40,321 nt of DNA, from IMG/VR virus record IMGVR_UViG_3300041964_000090, positions 1-40,321 of that record. One strand, written 5' to 3'. This document shows positions 1 to 11,156 of the stretch, in pieces. A program made the translations under genes and the position numbers. The notes under the pieces are model-generated. The model worked only from the letters and a program-made list of their open reading frames with translations, did no database searches and was not told where the DNA came from. The stretch's first letter is position 1; each line of letters opens with the position of its first letter. The stretch comes from a virus.

Positions 1-559
1 ATCGCTCACTGCACGCATTGAGTCCGGTGATGAGGGTCAGTATACACTATTCACTTCTCCCTCCCCATATGTCGACTCTTCATCACTGAAGACGAAATAA
101 ATCTCAACATGAATTCACGCCGTTATTCGACTTCGGCGGTCTCGGTTCGCGCGCGTGCGCGAATAAACCCCCGCTTTAACCCATGTTCGCTTTGAATATT
201 GCGCGATCATAGTAATTGCTTAGTAGTGCCAATAACTTACCTAACTCATCCCGTAGTAATGTCGAGAGGAATGGATTGCTTGGTGGCTAGGGTTTCTAGT
301 ACTGCCGTCTTGCTTCGTCAAGTTGTGGATCAGTCTATACATAAAATTCTTCCATAAACTCGTCGCTTACTGCGCCAACCGTTCAAATCACTGCCACCGC
401 ATTTGATACTCGCTGCATCACAACAAACAACCGCGTCTTTCATCAAGTCGGTCCATGAAGAGAGGGGAAGTTTCGCTGCTACTAAGTTATCGTTCAAACG
501 ACCGAACATCTTCCGCCCGGCTAGACCGCGAAAGTATGGTATAAACGGTATAGTCCCCT

Positions 560-812
560 TAGTACCAATCGTCTCCTGATTGTCAGGTACGAAGCCCATC
601 ATTCGTAAATTCCTTAGGCAAAGTTGCTCCGGCCTTTCTGTGGAGGCCGGTCGCACTTAACTCGTGTTGAAGTCGCGTGCACGTTCTTCTTGTTCTGCCG
701 CACGGTTTAAATCGCGTCCCGATTACGTATGGTTCAGGTCTTATGAATACATTCCACCATCTGTATCTTCAACATCCGTAATATCCATCCAACCTGTTGT
801 TTCGTCTGCCAT
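560..812 (-). pseudogene. Noisy copy (pass 1) of the small protein gene at 14525-14779
   Basis: The start region TCTGCCATATAAGTCT at 806-820 matches the clean start at 14779. Indels break the frame. It is a sequence-quality copy, not an independent gene. Confidence 0.6.
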
Positions 813-885
813 ATAAGTCTTCCCATTCCGAAAATAAATATTGGTCCACCTTCTATTACCCCGGAAATAGCCTGTATTATTATGC

Positions 886-2921
886 CTATTGTACGGAACC
901 GTGGAACCTGTCAAATTCTCCTAACGGAACCGTGGATGGTCTACACATCCGAATGTTAGAAGAACCAGTAAGTTACCCTTGTTCTCCATCACCTCATCAT
1001 ATACCCAACGAGATAAATAGTTCGTTTTTCCGGTATATTTGCCCCGTGCAAGAAAGTTCTGCCGGTAAGATATGGGGCTGGAGCCTGAAACCCGGAACTC
1101 ATTAGCAGTGAACCGAGCAATACGAGTATCGATTGTTCTCAGGGTTGTTTCTTGGTGTGACCTCGATAATAAATCTCGTAATCATCCGCGTTAACCAGTT
1201 CCCGCGGGGAGGTAATCCGAATACCCCGAAGTCACCCACTCGATAACTCTTGCGCATAGAAGAACCATCCGCATTAACATGCCCTCCGCCACTGGCATAC
1301 TTAATGGCCGACCGGCAGACGTCTGCTGCTTGGTGGTACCTATCTACGTTTTTTTCTGGTCAAACCCGGGTATTGCCGCATATCCGCTGGACCGTGACTA
1401 GTATGGGGCTGGGCTTCATCACCAGACGAAGCTCTTTGCGCCTGTCTTGTGGTTAAGAAGAACCGAAGGGGCATGGACCCGACGAGTGGTAATTTCCAGT
1501 AGATGTTGGCATACGGGCGAATCCGTGTCGGGTACATACATTTGCAAACGAGTTCTCGGCCCATTCGGGTATTGCTCCAACCATTCCAGCTTCAATGGAA
1601 CGCTGCAGGAGCAACTTGCCTCCTAGAAATCCTGCCGCGATAATGTCCCTGTATCATTAGCCCTGACACCCAAGAAGCAGAAGGATATCTAGCCAGCACC
1701 CTTGCGTTGCATGTATGTTTACCTTGTTGACCTGAGTTTCTGTTTGAGTTGGTACTCGATGAATTCCGAGTTTTACGATGGTCCATGTAAGAGCCGTGTC
1801 TGTCCTTGTCGTTATAACGTTAGTCTCTTTCAAAGGATCGCCCACGGACGGTGATAGCCCTCGGCATCGTGACATTATCTGGACGTGGGTAATCATTCGA
1901 TCTGTCCTTTCATCCAAAAACCCGCCGTCCTATACATAGGTAATCCATATTTCCGTCTCGATTGCCGGATTAAAATGTGATATGTCCGGTTAGTCTGAGT
2001 CTAGAATATGAGTTCAGATAGTGTTGTTATCATGCGGTTAATGGGCACCCAATTCCGAGCGCGACCGATTTCGACACTGGTCTGTGGCGCGGGTGCGCGA
2101 CGCTCATCGGCGCTGATGCGCGATAGTTCGAGGCAGAGGCGATGAGTTGGGAGGGGGTGGATTATCCCCTCCGCCGCCACCGCCCACGCCGTCTCATCGG
2201 GAGGGAGGTGGGGGGTCTCCCCACCACCGCCACCGCCGCCGCCACCGCCGCCGCCTCCGCCGCCGCACCGCCGCCGCCACCGCCAACCGCCGCCGCCACC
2301 TCGTCACCTTTTGGTCTTCGGTGGAAGCGTCGATTTCCATTTCCCCTTTTTTCAACGGGATATCGTCGGCCGGTTTGTGCCCGTGAGGGACAAGGATTGT
2401 GACGACATGGGCTTTGGTGAATGTGTGGGTGGGGGTTACGGGACCAGAATGATTGCTGGGGTTCGCGGATGTAGGACCAAGATAGCATTCGGAACTTTCG
2501 GTGGAGATAATGTGGGTGCCTGTTTTACATAGGAATCCGGGTGAGAACGTTCTGGTGGGTGGTAACCGGGGTGGCGGTGGCGGCGCTAACGGTGGGGGCG
2601 GCAGCCGGTCCACAGGTATAGGCTGTAGGTAAAGGCAGGGACAGGATACGATCTGATCAGTCGATGTGTAGTGCCCGTCCCTGTTGTGGTGTTAATGCTT
2701 GATTGTGCCCCATCACCCACTGCCATGCCCATGTTTACTCTCGGTTGTATAAGATATCGAGTATCCTTACCGCCGTTGCTTAGATGCCAACAGGCACATT
2801 ATAATTCGGGTCGTCGTAACCTCGTAATCTCAGCAAGACCACTCCCTTAGTTCATAGAGGTACCAGCGGTGTTTAGTTTTGGTGCCGGCCTAGGGGTCTC
2901 GCAGACAATTGGAAGTGGCAC
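886..2921 (-). pseudogene. Noisy copy (pass 1) of the 716-residue PPC/polyglycine gene
   Basis: It runs from the match to the stop at 14851 to the match to the GTG start at 17001. The GCC/ACC-rich polyglycine tract is recognisable at 2215-2300 and the second, shorter tract at 2165-2200. Frames are broken throughout. ORFs rich in Arg, Ala or Pro here are frame shadows of that tract. Confidence 0.8.
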
Positions 2922-2942
2922 AATTTCATCCCGTACTGATAA

Positions 2943-2985
2943 TGATTAAAAAGCAGCAGGGGCGGAGACCACAGCGGCTACTCCC
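2943..2985 (-). terminator. Degraded copy of the terminator at 17027-17063
   Basis: A noisy version of the AGCCGCTGTGGT / ACCACAGCGGCT stem is visible next to an A-run. It is part of pass 1 and has no independent meaning. Confidence 0.5.
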
Positions 2986-3013
2986 CAAAACGGCGTCGCC
3001 CGTGGATATGCGA

Positions 3014-4322
3014 TTGCGGCAGCTATAAGAGATACCCCCGTTAAGCCGACAACCGGGATAAGCATCCGATGGCAGGATGATGTTGCGTTGGTATTCAACC
3101 ATTCACCTCCTCTTGTTCGAAGTCTGGTACGGTGTAGGGCGTCTACTTTAGGAGTACAAGGTTCGCTGCTATGTGAGATAAAAAATTTTTAAAGAGGCCC
3201 AGCTTCTGCTGTCCTTCGCGTTTACCGCTCGAGACTACGAACATTGCTACTCAATTGGTGAATAACCGCAGCATTTCAGGTGCGCGGATTCTTCATTTCA
3301 ACGTGCGTGGCGAAGTGCCATCGCATAACTTTCGGCGCGTCGTTGCCATAGTGGACCGAAGTCCCCGTGTACCACGTCTTGGAGATGTTCACAGTGCTTC
3401 TTTATTAGGAAGTATTATGGGGACGGCATGTTGTGTGCCCAGCAACGATAACCTCCAAATCGTCTACACGCTCAACTGTTTACAAGTTGTTTCAACGTCA
3501 GAACACCAGCCCAAAAGAACCACCTGAACCATCCTGGCACTTACGGCAGGATAATGCTCCAAGGTTCAACCCCCTGACTCAAGACCGTTCGCCTTACACA
3601 TCAACCGCAACTGGTACACCCAAACGCTCGCATTCAACGAACACCGGACCCCCTGCGACAAACTACGAAAGTAATCCGCCCTACACGACACCCCGTAGTT
3701 GCAACGTAGGATGGACCCATTCTGTTCGTAATGTGTGACACGGATACACGCCAACCGGATGCCGCCTATGGTGACTTTGTACGCTCGAGGTCCCGCAGTA
3801 GCCGTAGTCCACAGAGCGCGCTAGCGTTCCACAGAACAATTACATACCATGGCACCTCGGAGTAATGGTCACCGACACGCACGCGGCAACTGAACGGCAC
3901 CCACCACAGCCTTCCGTAACTGATGAAGGCGAGGTTGAAAAGGCTATCGGCGAAGACCGCAGCGCTTCCGCTTCAGGTCACTCGAGCGGAGTCGAATCTT
4001 TTTTGAGCCTTAACCGTTGTGCGCATACCGAGGGCGAGACCATCCCTTTTTTGGCGCTCCGATATAACTGCATCGCTATGGCATGTTGTATCCCTCATCT
4101 ATCTGTGCCGCCTATTCACCGGGACGTCAACTCTACGATATTCGACACGGTATGTGTTGTTCCGTAGCTATATCAAGGCGTCTGACTTCTAAAAGTACGT
4201 TCTGCCCGATATTACGGCACTTCAGAGTAGTAATCTCTTGCTTATCCGGGCTGTGGCTTAACAGTAGTGAGTCCAGGGCCCAACGCGTTGACACGGCGCC
4301 ATAACTCCTGAACGATCGGCAG
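3014..4322 (-). pseudogene. Noisy copy (pass 1) of the FN3-tube gene
   Basis: It matches 17097-18431 end to end. The stop region is near 3014, and the start-codon position reads CAG instead of CAT at 4320-4322. Several indels per 100 bases destroy the frame. Confidence 0.8.
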
Positions 4323-4349
4323 TTCAAACCCTATTGATTTTATTCTTTC

Positions 4350-4455
4350 TGCCTCTTGCGTCTTCCGTGTCTCATCGTGATGTGCGTCCGAGCTCATCGT
4401 GAGTCTTCCGGACATCTTGTCTTCCGGACTCTCTTGGGTCTTCCGAGACTCATTT
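4350..4455. repeat. Noisy copy (pass 1) of the 21-bp hairpin array
   Basis: Degraded copies of GAGTCTTCCGAGACTC can be seen between the tube copy and the 140-residue gene copy, matching the five-unit array at 18464-18568. Confidence 0.7.
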
Positions 4456-4476
4456 TGCACAGCCCGCGTTTTTTAT

Positions 4477-4888
4477 TGCATCGTTCTGACCCGCTGTAGA
4501 CTGATGCTGACTCATCTGTTCTACCGGAACAGTTCAGTCATCCGGCTTTGACACGTCCACACGCATAATCGCCTGCCGCCCGCACTGGCACCACCCTCCG
4601 TGAAACCGTTGCATTCGGAGAGATAACGCAATGCTTCACTATCCCCATCATCAAGTTTGCCTCCATTTGGACGCTATCACACAATACGGTCCTGAACCAA
4701 CGATTTGCAAACGAACGGTTCACTTCATTGCTTCGTGGAGAACATATATCGGGAACAATAGTCAAAACGTATACCTGGAATCACAATAATCCTGATGAGT
4801 TTCTTCTGCTGGTATAATTGACCCACTATCTTCCAATCCTGTAAACGATGTGGGTGTAGTTATTCGAGTTTTCTGAAGTCTTTGCCAT
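4477..4888 (-). pseudogene. Noisy copy (pass 1) of the 140-residue gene
   Basis: It is nearly identical to 18598-19020 apart from single-base losses, many in short homopolymers (for example one C lost from CCCGCCCGC). The frame is broken. Confidence 0.85.
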
Positions 4889-4902
4889 TCAATTCTCCTG
4901 AT

Positions 4903-5349
4903 TATAAACTCGTCAGTGGTTACTACTCAATGACAGTAGTTGGACCACGCGTATTTTGGAGACGATGATACGACTCAAGGGTCGGAAATCGCATATCCGC
5001 CAACCGCCGTTGCCGCCACCGTGCGATGTCTCTCAACGTTTTGCGTTTTTTCAGTTCTATCGCCTAATAAAGCCTTCGCTTCAACGGATTGTCCCTGTTT
5101 TTCAGCCGGGTATCACCACTCTGAGCGTCAAAGACGTAAATCTTGATACCTAATCTCACTAATAGTCTAAAGATGTGCCTAAAGATTCATCAATGATGGC
5201 GTCCTCATAAGAAACACAAACAAGTCTTGAGATTCGGCTCTGATATTGCTTCCGGTCATCCGTTTCTATTCTCCGATGAGTTGTTCGCATAATCAAGTCT
5301 CGGTATTCTCCACGTGGTGTGACTTTTTGAATACTGTTTACGAGTGCCA
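4903..5349 (-). pseudogene. Noisy copy (pass 1) of the tail-terminator-like gene
   Basis: It matches 19038-19508, including the GTG start region at about 5349. Single-base deletions split it into short ORFs. Confidence 0.85.
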
Positions 5350-5804
5350 CTATATATCTGCTCCTAAACCTCTTAGTGTATGTTCAATATCTCTTCCCAC
5401 CCACGCTCTATGCGACTATCCGGCTTCCACATTGATGAACGGTCTTGCGGATATGGTCGTTGCCTTCCTGTGACAGCCATAGGGTCAGCCACCCCATGAC
5501 AATCGTGTCTCCCCGTAAAACTAAAGCACTACCCGGAACACCGGTCGCAAAGCGTCGCAGCCTTCTTCATCGCCCCGGTATCCGTCACGGAGGCGTCTTT
5601 GCTTTTGACACGGCGTTGTCTTGTTTGGGGCTGAATATCATCCCACGGGTCCCCGTCGGACCTCCGCGTTCAAAGTCAGCCTTGATGTGACGCGATATAC
5701 CTTGCAGCCGCCATGACGCGTTTCTTGAACGGCGCTCAAGGAAACAGCAGTTCTTGTAACCCGACGGACTGCTCTGACTCCTGCAGTTCAAGCAGGTCTA
5801 ACAT
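5343..5804 (-). pseudogene. Noisy copy (pass 1) of the virion morphogenesis gene
   Basis: It matches 19496-19993, with the start codon and GGAGG site kept at 5802-5816. Single-base deletions break the frame. Confidence 0.85.
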
Positions 5805-5805
5805 G

Positions 5806-6138
5806 TTATCCTCCACCGCGTCACATACCAGAGTGCCTCTACGGAATATCTTGAACTTCTCGTAAAAGTTCTCGGATGGTAAAGAAATCTTATCGTCACA
5901 AACTTCGTATTCCTCAGTCCATGATATTCTCGTAAGAAACCTGAAACCGTAGGTTGTGCATTTTGTGGGTCTACAAGGTCTCTGGGAACAAGACGTTGTA
6001 AGTCTGGTCATCGTTATGATGACACCTTCATCGTTGATTGTCAAACGAAAGCGTATTGCCGTATTGCTTGATTGTGTAATCAATATACGCCGCTCTTCAT
6101 CACGTTTATCTCCCAATCATCACGGAAAAAGCAGGCAT
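5806..6138 (-). pseudogene. Noisy copy (pass 1) of the 117-residue neck gene
   Basis: It matches 19995-20348. The start region GCAGGCAT ends at 6138. The frame is broken by indels. Confidence 0.85.
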
Positions 6139-6893
6139 ACGAAGTCTCTTCCGCCGCGGTGTCCCGTATAGGAGGGATAAACGATCGCCGAACAAAGAAC
6201 CAGTCTCTGGCTGCCTCTTCCCGAGTGGATTGACTATCTGTACCCCCTAACCACCCATGCCACTCCTCGCTCTTCTAAAGATACAGCCCCCGCATCTACC
6301 CTCTGGTGCTGCACTCGTCACGTATCTGTACCTGTTCCTGCTGATAGCCACACCCTCTTTGCGTGTCTTCGATCGGACCGTAAGTCAGGTAGTAAACGTG
6401 GGATTGCTAACAGAGCAATTATGGAGATTGCCGCAATTCCCGCCGCAGTGATAGAGTAACGCTGCTCAGCGTTCGTGCGCGTAGTGGATAGATGCATATG
6501 CCGCCCGAAGTGGTTGTGCACTAGTATCGTTTAGCAGTGTATCTCTATCGCGATGCCACGCGGGGTCCATATCTCTCACGACGCCGTGCCATTCGTGCGA
6601 CTCTTGAGATTCCGATGCGAAGCATAAACATCCGTCTTGCAACGTCATAGATTTCTGCCGGGTGTTGTTGTTCGCTCACCGATCACACACATCCATTCGC
6701 CCGCGGATTCCGGCTGAGTTGCTCGACTTCTGTCGCGCGTTTACTCAAGTTCTTGCGCATTTCGCAGCTACGTCAGTCAGGCTCGTCCGTACCAGCCATT
6801 GTGCGATATATGACAGTTGCTTATCAGTATGAACGCGTTTCTGATATCCTCCGATCTCCAAAACCTCAGATTACGCGTTCATTGTGTAGCTAT
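6138..6893 (-). pseudogene. Noisy copy (pass 1) of the connector-like 267-residue gene
   Basis: It matches 20348-21151. The 20-bp inverted repeat near the gene start is recognisable but damaged at 6833-6888. Confidence 0.8.
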
Positions 6894-6931
6894 GAGAGTG
6901 CCCCTGACTTACATCGTTACTGGTAATTGGC

Positions 6932-7017
6932 GGACTCGGAAAGACCTATATAAGTCGAAGCGGTATGGCGGTCTCCTGTGCATTGTACGAGTCGTGAAGA
7001 GCCGCCGACGCCACGTT
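6932..7017 (-). pseudogene. Partial noisy copy (pass 1) of the 178-residue gene
   Basis: Only the 3' end of the gene (matching about 21190-21275) is present, because the sequence turns back on itself at 7017. Confidence 0.8.
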
Positions 7018-7033
7018 GTCTTCGGCGGCTCAT
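7001..7033. other. Fold-back junction 1, palindrome with no spacer
   Basis: The forward arm ends GAGCCGCCGACGCCAC and is followed at once by GTTGTCTTCGGCGGCTC. The second is the exact reverse complement of the clean sequence GAGCCGCCGAAGACAAC near 21260-21276. There is no loop or linker between the arms. The clean sequence runs on past 21276 without any such palindrome, so this fold is not a property of the genome at that place. Confidence 0.85.
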
Positions 7034-7098
7034 TCAAACGACTCGTACATTGGCACAGAGACAGCCTACGCTCGACTTATTTGGTCTTTCGCGAGCAG
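7018..7098 (+). pseudogene. Partial noisy inverted copy (pass 2) of the 178-residue gene
   Basis: This is the mirror image of the preceding fragment: the 3' end of the same gene on the opposite strand, directly after the fold. Confidence 0.8.
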
Positions 7099-7133
7099 CC
7101 AAATTTACCAGAACGTGTAAGTCAGGGCACATC

Positions 7134-7925
7134 ATGCTACGATAATGACCGGCGTAGTCTGAGGTTTGGGAGGTCTCAGAATACGCGTTCATTTTTGATA
7201 CTGCAACTGTTCATATATCCGCTCAAATGCAGTACGGAAGAGCTCTTGTTCTGGTATCGTCTCCCGAAAGTGCGAAAGAACATGAGTTTAGCGCGAATAC
7301 GCTGCGCTGCATCGTATCCTCATTTGTCGTAGGGATGGTTTTTCGGGTGGAGACTAAACACCCGTCCAGACTGAAATTCGATTTCGATAGCATGGACGGA
7401 TGTTTATGCTCGCATGTCGGAATCTCATGGGCGACTCGAATGACAGGCTTCGAGAAGACGTTACTGGACCCGCGCTGGCTCGGCATATAGAAAACTGCTG
7501 AGACTGATCCTTGTGCACAACTACGTGGGCGACTATGCCAATCTATCCTACCGACCAGTTAGCTGATGATGTCGCGTTATCGATCACTGACACTGCGGGG
7601 TATTGAGGCGGCTAATCCTCCATAATTGCTCTGTTAGGCAATACAACGATAACTAAACTGACGTTAGGTCCTATCGAAAAGACACGCAAAGAGGGTGTGG
7701 ACTATAAGCAGTACAGGGTCAGCGACTTCCGCCGCGAGTGAAGCAATGAAGGGTGTATCGTGTGTTGCTGTATCTTAGAAGAGGCGAGGAGTGGCATGGG
7801 TGGTTTAGGGGGCGTACATATAGTCAATCCCACTCGGGAAGAGCCCAGAGACCCTGGTTCTTGTTCGGCAGATGTTTTATCCATCCTATACGGGACACCG
7901 CATGGGGCGGAAGAGACTTCGCTAA
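7134..7925 (+). pseudogene. Noisy inverted copy (pass 2) of the connector-like gene
   Basis: The start ATG at 7134 and the TAATG stop/start overlap at 7923-7927 match the clean gene at 20348-21151. Internal deletions break the frame. Confidence 0.85.
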
Positions 7926-8274
7926 TGCCTGCTTTTTTCCGTGATGATTGGAGATAAACGTTGATGAAGAAGCGGCGTATATTGATTACACAATCAAGCA
8001 ATACGGCAATACGCTTTCGTTTGACAATTCACGATGAAGGGTGTCATCATAAATGATGACCAGACCTTACAACGTCTTGTTCCCAGAGACCTTGTAGACC
8101 CACAAATGCACACCTACGGTGTTTCAGGTATCTCCTTACGAGAATATCATTGGACTGAGGAATAAGAAGTTTGTGAACGATAAGATTTCTTATACCATCC
8201 GGAGAACTTTTTACGAGAAGTTCAAAGATATTCCCGTAAGAGGCATTCTGGTATGTGACGCGGTTGGAGGATAA
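7925..8274 (+). pseudogene. Noisy inverted copy (pass 2) of the 117-residue neck gene
   Basis: It matches 19995-20348 in reverse, with the stop at 8272-8274. It differs from the clean copy by only a few indels. Confidence 0.85.
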
Positions 8275-8762
8275 CATGTTAGACCTTGCTTTTGAACTTG
8301 AAGGAGTCAGAGAAGTCCGTTCCGGTTACAAGAACTGGCTGTTTCCTTGAGCGCCGGTTCAAGAAACGCGTCATGGCGGCTGGCAGGTCATATCGCGTCC
8401 AAATCAAGGCTGACTTTGAACGCGGAGGTCCCGAAGGGACCCGTGGGATGATATTCTGCCCCAAACAAGACAACGCCGTGTCAAAAGCAAAGACGGTCCT
8501 CCGTTGACGGATACCGGGCGATGAAGAAGGCTGCGACCGCTTTGCGACCGGGTGTCCGGGAGTGCTTTTAGTTTTACGGGAGACAGATTGTCATGGGTGT
8601 GGATGACCCTCGTATGGCTGTTCACCAGGAGGCAACGACCATATTCCCGCAAGACCGTTCATCAATGTGGAAGACGGAGCATTGTCGAAATAGAGCGTGC
8701 GGTGGAAGAGATATGAACATACACTAAGAGGTTTAGGAGGCAGATATAAGTGGCACTCGTAA
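8275..8762 (+). pseudogene. Noisy inverted copy (pass 2) of the virion morphogenesis gene
   Basis: It matches 19496-19993 in reverse; GGAGG and ATG are kept at 8267-8277. Single-base deletions break the frame. Confidence 0.85.
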
Positions 8763-9207
8763 CAGATATTCAAATAAGTTCATCACCACGTTGGAGGAAT
8801 ACCGAGACTTTGATTATGCGAACAACTTCATCGGAGATGATAGAAACGGATGACCCGACGCAATATCAGAAGACGAATCTCCAGACTTGTTTTGTGTTCT
8901 TTATGAGGACGCATCATTGATGAATCTTTAGGCACATCTTTTAGACTATTAGTGAGATAGGTATCAGATTTACGTCTTTGACGCTCAGAGTGGTGATACC
9001 CGGCTGAACACGGGCACATCCGTTGAAGCGAAGGCTTATTAGCCGATAGAACTGAAAAACTACGCAAACGTTGTGAAGCATCGCACGTTGGCGGCAACGG
9101 CGGTTGGCGGGATATGCGTTTTTCCGACCCTTTGAGTTCGTATCATCGTTCTCAAATACGCGGTGGTCACTACTGCTATTGAGTTAGTAACCACTGACAG
9201 AGTTAAT
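8750..9207 (+). pseudogene. Noisy inverted copy (pass 2) of the tail-terminator-like gene
   Basis: It matches 19038-19508 in reverse, with the GTG start at 8750 and the stop near 9205. The frame is broken. Confidence 0.85.
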
Positions 9208-9223
9208 AATCAGGAGAATTGAA

Positions 9224-9560
9224 ATGGGCAAAGAATCAGAAAACTCGAATAACTACACCCCACATCGTTTACGGATTGGAAGATAGTGGGTCAATTATAC
9301 CAGCAGAGAAACTCATCCAGGATTATTGTTGATTCCAGGTAACGTTTTGACTATTGTTCCCGATAATGTGTCTCCACGAAGCAATGAAGTGAACCGTGCG
9401 TTTGCAACTCGTTTGTGTCAGGTCCGTGTGTGTGTGTATAGCGTCCTAAGGATGGCATTCTGAGTTGGGGATAGGAAGCAAGTGCCGTTATGATCGCCGT
9501 TGGCTACGGGTTCTCAGTGGGCCTGCGAGATATGGTGCGGGTGTAGTGTATAATGCAGGT
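9224..9560 (+). pseudogene. Noisy inverted copy (pass 2) of the 140-residue gene
   Basis: It matches 18598-19020 in reverse from the ATG at 9224. It is clear to about 9410, then quality falls sharply. The end is approximate. Confidence 0.7.
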
Positions 9561-9792
9561 GGAGATACCTGTTTCCGGAGATAATATATATTCAGCTTGC
9601 CAGCGATCGCGGGATGTTCGTCTGATTTTTATTATATCGACGTGCTTTGTGGCAATTTGAGTCTCGAATGACGCAAGATGATGTCGCGGTTGTAGCTATG
9701 TGCGCGGAAGCTCAAGAAGAGTCCTCGGTATATACATAGATGAGTCTCGGATGTCCTTGTGTAATGTTTAGTTAAGTGTAATTGGGGTTTGA

Positions 9793-11060
9793 ATGTGGCT
9801 GGTGGTGGAATGGGATTAGAGGGGTGAGACCGGTCGCTCTAGGTTACTACAGCCAAGTTTTTTGAAAGTGTTTACGTCCGTTGGACCGGATTTGCGGCAG
9901 AACGTTATTGTATTTGCAAAGCACTGGTTATTTCGTGTCGATCATCAGCACCGTGTCGAATAGCGGTATGAGGGGTCGACCGTGATAGGCGGGCTCTGTT
10001 GTTGAGATCAATCTTGCAAGTGAGGTATTTTTTTGAGTGCCAACATTTTAGGTGGCTAATCGTATCGCAATAACGGGTTGGCGAATTTTTGATTTGATTT
10101 CGCGGCCGTGGGTCAGGGTTTCGGTAGCGCCTGCGGTAGGCGCAGAGAGCCGTTCAAATCGCCTCACAGTTACGAAGGCGTGTGGTGCCGTGCTGGTTGC
10201 CGGGACGTTCGGTGTCATTTCTCCCGAAGGTCCTTTGGGTAAATTGTTATGTGGATCCTTGGAGCTCCGGTCTACGCTTTTGGAGGGTTAAGACAAAGTT
10301 TAGTCCATCCCCCGTGCCCCTTGAAGTCTACGTTGGGAGGGTGAAAAGGATATATGTACGTACATTGGGGCCGTCTTCGTTGCAACTACGCTGTCGGGTA
10401 GGCGACTGACCTGGGCGTCGATAGACGCAGACCGTCACGGTGTTCCGTGAAGGCGATCGTTTGGGGTTTCACCTGTTGGACGGTAGGACGGGTAGCGTGA
10501 CGTCTTGATACTGCGGGGTTGATACGCTTGAGATCTTTACCGGCCGGTTGTGCCCTATGGGGCTGGTCGGTCGGTATGGCTGGTGTGAAGGACGTTGTAA
10601 TCTTCAGTGATTTTCAGGGTGCGAGTAGACAATTGGACGGTTTTACGTGGCATGGGTATCTATTGACTGGCTTGGTGGCGTGGGTGGGGGGGTTGCACTC
10701 TGTGTACTTCCCTCAGTACCGGGAGTTCATTGCTTCTTCGGTCAATCGCGATTCGGACCCGTAGGGTTTGACGATGCTATTCGCCCATCGCAGTGGAATT
10801 GATAATCCAGCGCACCTGAAATGGCTACCGGGTGTGCATTGGTTGTTGGAAGGTTCGAGCGGGATTTTCCGCCGTTGGACTGCCGTGCGGTTAACCGCTA
10901 TCATGCAATTGTTTCTTTACTCCTATATGACGCCTTCTCGGGACAGATCTCGAGAGGGAGTGGTAAGGGTGATACCACGCCTCATCATTCCTCCATCGGT
11001 TTCTTTCCCGGGGTTCCGCGAACGCGGGGATCCTCCCCCCCCCTCTTAAGCCTGCCGTAA
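9793..11060 (+). pseudogene. Noisy inverted copy (pass 2) of the FN3-tube gene
   Basis: It starts in GGGTTTGAATG (9786-9795) and ends at GCCGTAA (11054-11060), matching 18431 and 17097. The best-preserved part is 10160-10260. It is heavily corrupted elsewhere. Confidence 0.75.
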
Positions 11061-11156
11061 CATCGAATAGCTAGGCGAAGCGTTTTGGGAATAGCCCGCT
11101 GTGGTATCCACGCCCACTAGCGTCTTGTTTTTCATTTTTCAGAACGAGTTGGATTC

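Larger units (their letters stand above)
1..7017 (+). repeat. Noisy direct copy (pass 1) of about 13970-21275
   Basis: This block follows the clean sequence at about 13970-21275 in the same orientation and order. Examples: 4541-4680 matches 18661-18800 with mostly single-base losses; 4912 onward matches 19049 onward; 5802-5804 matches the start codon at 19991-19993; 6893-7017 matches 21150-21275. Identity is poor in 1-4000, with many insertions and substitutions, and better in 4500-7017, where single-base deletions dominate. No gene of the clean copy keeps an intact frame. It is best read as raw or under-polished long-read sequence rather than a diverged genomic duplication. Confidence 0.9.

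Noticed and set aside
7001-7033. Closed hairpin telomere of a linear phage (protelomerase type)
   Set aside because: The matching clean position near 21275 lies inside a coding gene and the sequence runs straight through it. No protelomerase gene is visible.
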